Shown: positions 5,573-6,522 of the stretch, in pieces | How the letters are laid out: each line of letters begins with the position of its first letter | Numbering within the stretch: position 1 is the first letter of the stretch | Assembly: GCA_943323725.2 (NCBI GenBank) | Contig: CALPIW020000089.1 | Span: forward strand, 1-6,522 | Source of the DNA: Polynucleobacter meluiroseus | GTDB lineage: Bacteria > Verrucomicrobiota > Verrucomicrobiia > Opitutales > UBA953 | Length of the DNA: 6,522 bases | Direction of reading: 5' to 3' | The notes under the pieces: model-generated | Told to the model about the DNA's origin: nothing | Seen by the model: the letters and a program-made list of their open reading frames with translations, nothing else | Database searches by the model: none | Made by a program: the position numbers and the translations under genes

Positions 5573-5593
5573 GATGGGATGGGGGTTGGAAAA

Positions 5594-6522
5594 TCAGCCT
5601 TTGACCTTCTTCGGCGCGGGCGCGATCACCTCGACGTCCGGCTCGTCCTTGGTAAGCCAGGTCTGCAGAATCGTCAACAGGTTCTGGATCGTCATGTACA
5701 GCGTGAGGGCCGAGGCCATCGGGTAACAGATGACCGGGAACAGCAGCGTCATCATCAGGAAGATCATCTTCTGGGAGCCGTCGCCGGAGGGCTGGGGGCT
5801 CATGCGCATCGAGAGCCACATGGTGACGCCCATGAGGACCGGCAGGAGGTTCACCGGGAAGCCGCCGACGTAGAAGAGCGTGTCCGGCGCCGAAAGGTCG
5901 GCGATCCAGAGGAACGAATGCAGGCGGAGCTCGACGGTGGTCTGGAAGGCCGTGTAGAGGCCGAAGAAGATCGGCATCTGGATGAGGATCGGGAGACAGC
6001 CGGCGAACGGGTTGATCTTGTTCTCGGTGTAGAGCTTCATGAGCTCCTTCTGCATCTTCTCGGGGTTGTCCTTATGCTTCTCGCGGATGTCCTGCATGGG
6101 CTTCGCGAACTTCTGCATCTTCTTCGCGGCCTTCATCTGGATCGCGGTCAGCGGCCAGGTGATGACCTTGATCAGGCAGGTCAGCAGGACGATCGCCCAA
6201 CCCCAGGACCAAGCGCCGCTCCACTCGAGCAGCCAATGGACACCGCCGAGGATGGCGAGGAGCAGCTTGCAGACGGCGCCGAAGGAAATGAATCCAAGGA
6301 GCTTCGAGAACTGGAGCACGGCGACCTGGCCGTCAGGCAAGGCGGCGACGCGCGCGTATTCCTTCGGGCCGACGAAGAATTCGCCAGCGAAGGTGCGGGA
6401 AAGGTCGGCGGCCGGGACAGGCTCCCAGGAGGCGAAGGCCTGCAGGCCGCGCTTACCGCCTTCGAAGCCGACGGGCAGGACGAGCACTTCGGTGCGGGCG
6501 CCACGGGCGGAGGCGTCGGCCG
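5594..6522 (-). CDS. yidC: Membrane protein insertase YidC/Oxa1 family, C-terminal part (runs off right edge)
   Basis: The frame stays open to the right edge, giving 308 complete codons; I number from the codon ending at 6520. An apparent GTG start at 6487 is internal, since the frame continues and the typical large periplasmic domain should precede. YidC inserts inner-membrane proteins, alone or with SecYEG. Residues 48-55 (FFVGPKEY) are the usual end of the periplasmic domain. Membrane segments follow at about 74-99, 107-123, 171-192, 222-239 and 252-276, the conserved five-helix core. Between the first pair and the third is the cytoplasmic helical hairpin (126-168, with KMQKFAKPMQDIREKHKDNP). 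NPFAGCLPILIQMPIFFGLY (170-189) is the family hallmark. The conserved positive residue of the hydrophilic groove is Lys118 (LIKVITWPLT) where E. coli has Arg366. The C-terminus is short and basic (APKKVKG), as expected for ribosome or phospholipid contact. The gene precedes yebC by 21 bp. Confidence 0.97.
   Translation of the reverse strand, partial: ADASARGARTEVLVLPVGFEGGKRGLQAFASWEPVPAADLSRTFAGEFFVGPKEYARVAALPDGQVAVLQFSKLLGFISFGAVCKLLLAILGGVHWLLEWSGAWSWGWAIVLLTCLIKVITWPLTAIQMKAAKKMQKFAKPMQDIREKHKDNPEKMQKELMKLYTENKINPFAGCLPILIQMPIFFGLYTAFQTTVELRLHSFLWIADLSAPDTLFYVGGFPVNLLPVLMGVTMWLSMRMSPQPSGDGSQKMIFLMMTLLFPVICYPMASALTLYMTIQNLLTILQTWLTKDEPDVEVIAPAPKKVKG

Noticed and set aside
6485..6487. GTG at 6487 as the true start of yidC
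   Set aside because: The frame stays open for at least 11 more codons to the window edge, and the fragment begins inside the periplasmic domain, so the real start lies outside the window.

Overview
The window is a GC-rich bacterial chromosomal segment, mostly housekeeping genes. Coding frames show strong G/C preference at third codon positions. Minus-strand genes dominate: a C-terminal yidC fragment, yebC, a Nudix hydrolase, a tRNA-Val(GAC), eno (enolase), an FkbM-type methyltransferase, and at the left edge the start of an unrecognised gene. One gene lies on the plus strand, a secreted alpha/beta hydrolase with a fibronectin-III-like tail. I see no mobile element, CRISPR array, integrase, toxin-antitoxin pair or phage gene. 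The organism is a Gram-negative-type bacterium, because the YidC fragment is preceded by the end of a periplasmic domain. The gene style would fit Verrucomicrobiota (Opitutae-like), but that is an impression and not a demonstrated assignment.

Layout from left to right. Positions 1-194 (minus) hold the first 64 codons of an unknown protein that runs off the left edge. Positions 195-280 form a short divergent intergenic region with a perfect inverted repeat. The hydrolase occupies 281-1573 (plus) and converges on the FkbM methyltransferase (1625-2461, minus), with a compound stem-loop in the 51-bp gap. Positions 2462-2670 contain the FkbM leader and a textbook Rho-independent terminator for eno (2671-4002, minus). 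Upstream of eno is a roughly 100-bp leader or promoter zone with a repeated G-rich heptamer and its complement. Then come a strong terminator and tRNA-Val (4146-4222, minus), with a plausible promoter just before the tRNA. The last block is Nudix (4272-4766), yebC (4832-5572) and yidC (5594 to the right edge), all minus. The yidC-yebC gap is only 21 bp, so these are probably co-transcribed, perhaps with the Nudix gene.

How the genes relate: yidC (membrane-protein insertion) and yebC (a TACO1-family translation factor) both act on protein synthesis, and the tRNA fits the same theme. Enolase is central glycolysis. The hydrolase and the FkbM methyltransferase are accessory genes of unknown substrate and look independently transcribed.

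I found no convincing undescribed system. The points most worth a second look are the absence of Shine-Dalgarno sequences before most genes, with promoter-like boxes placed so that eno and the left-edge gene could be leaderless; the unusual hydrolase architecture; and the complementary heptamers upstream of eno.
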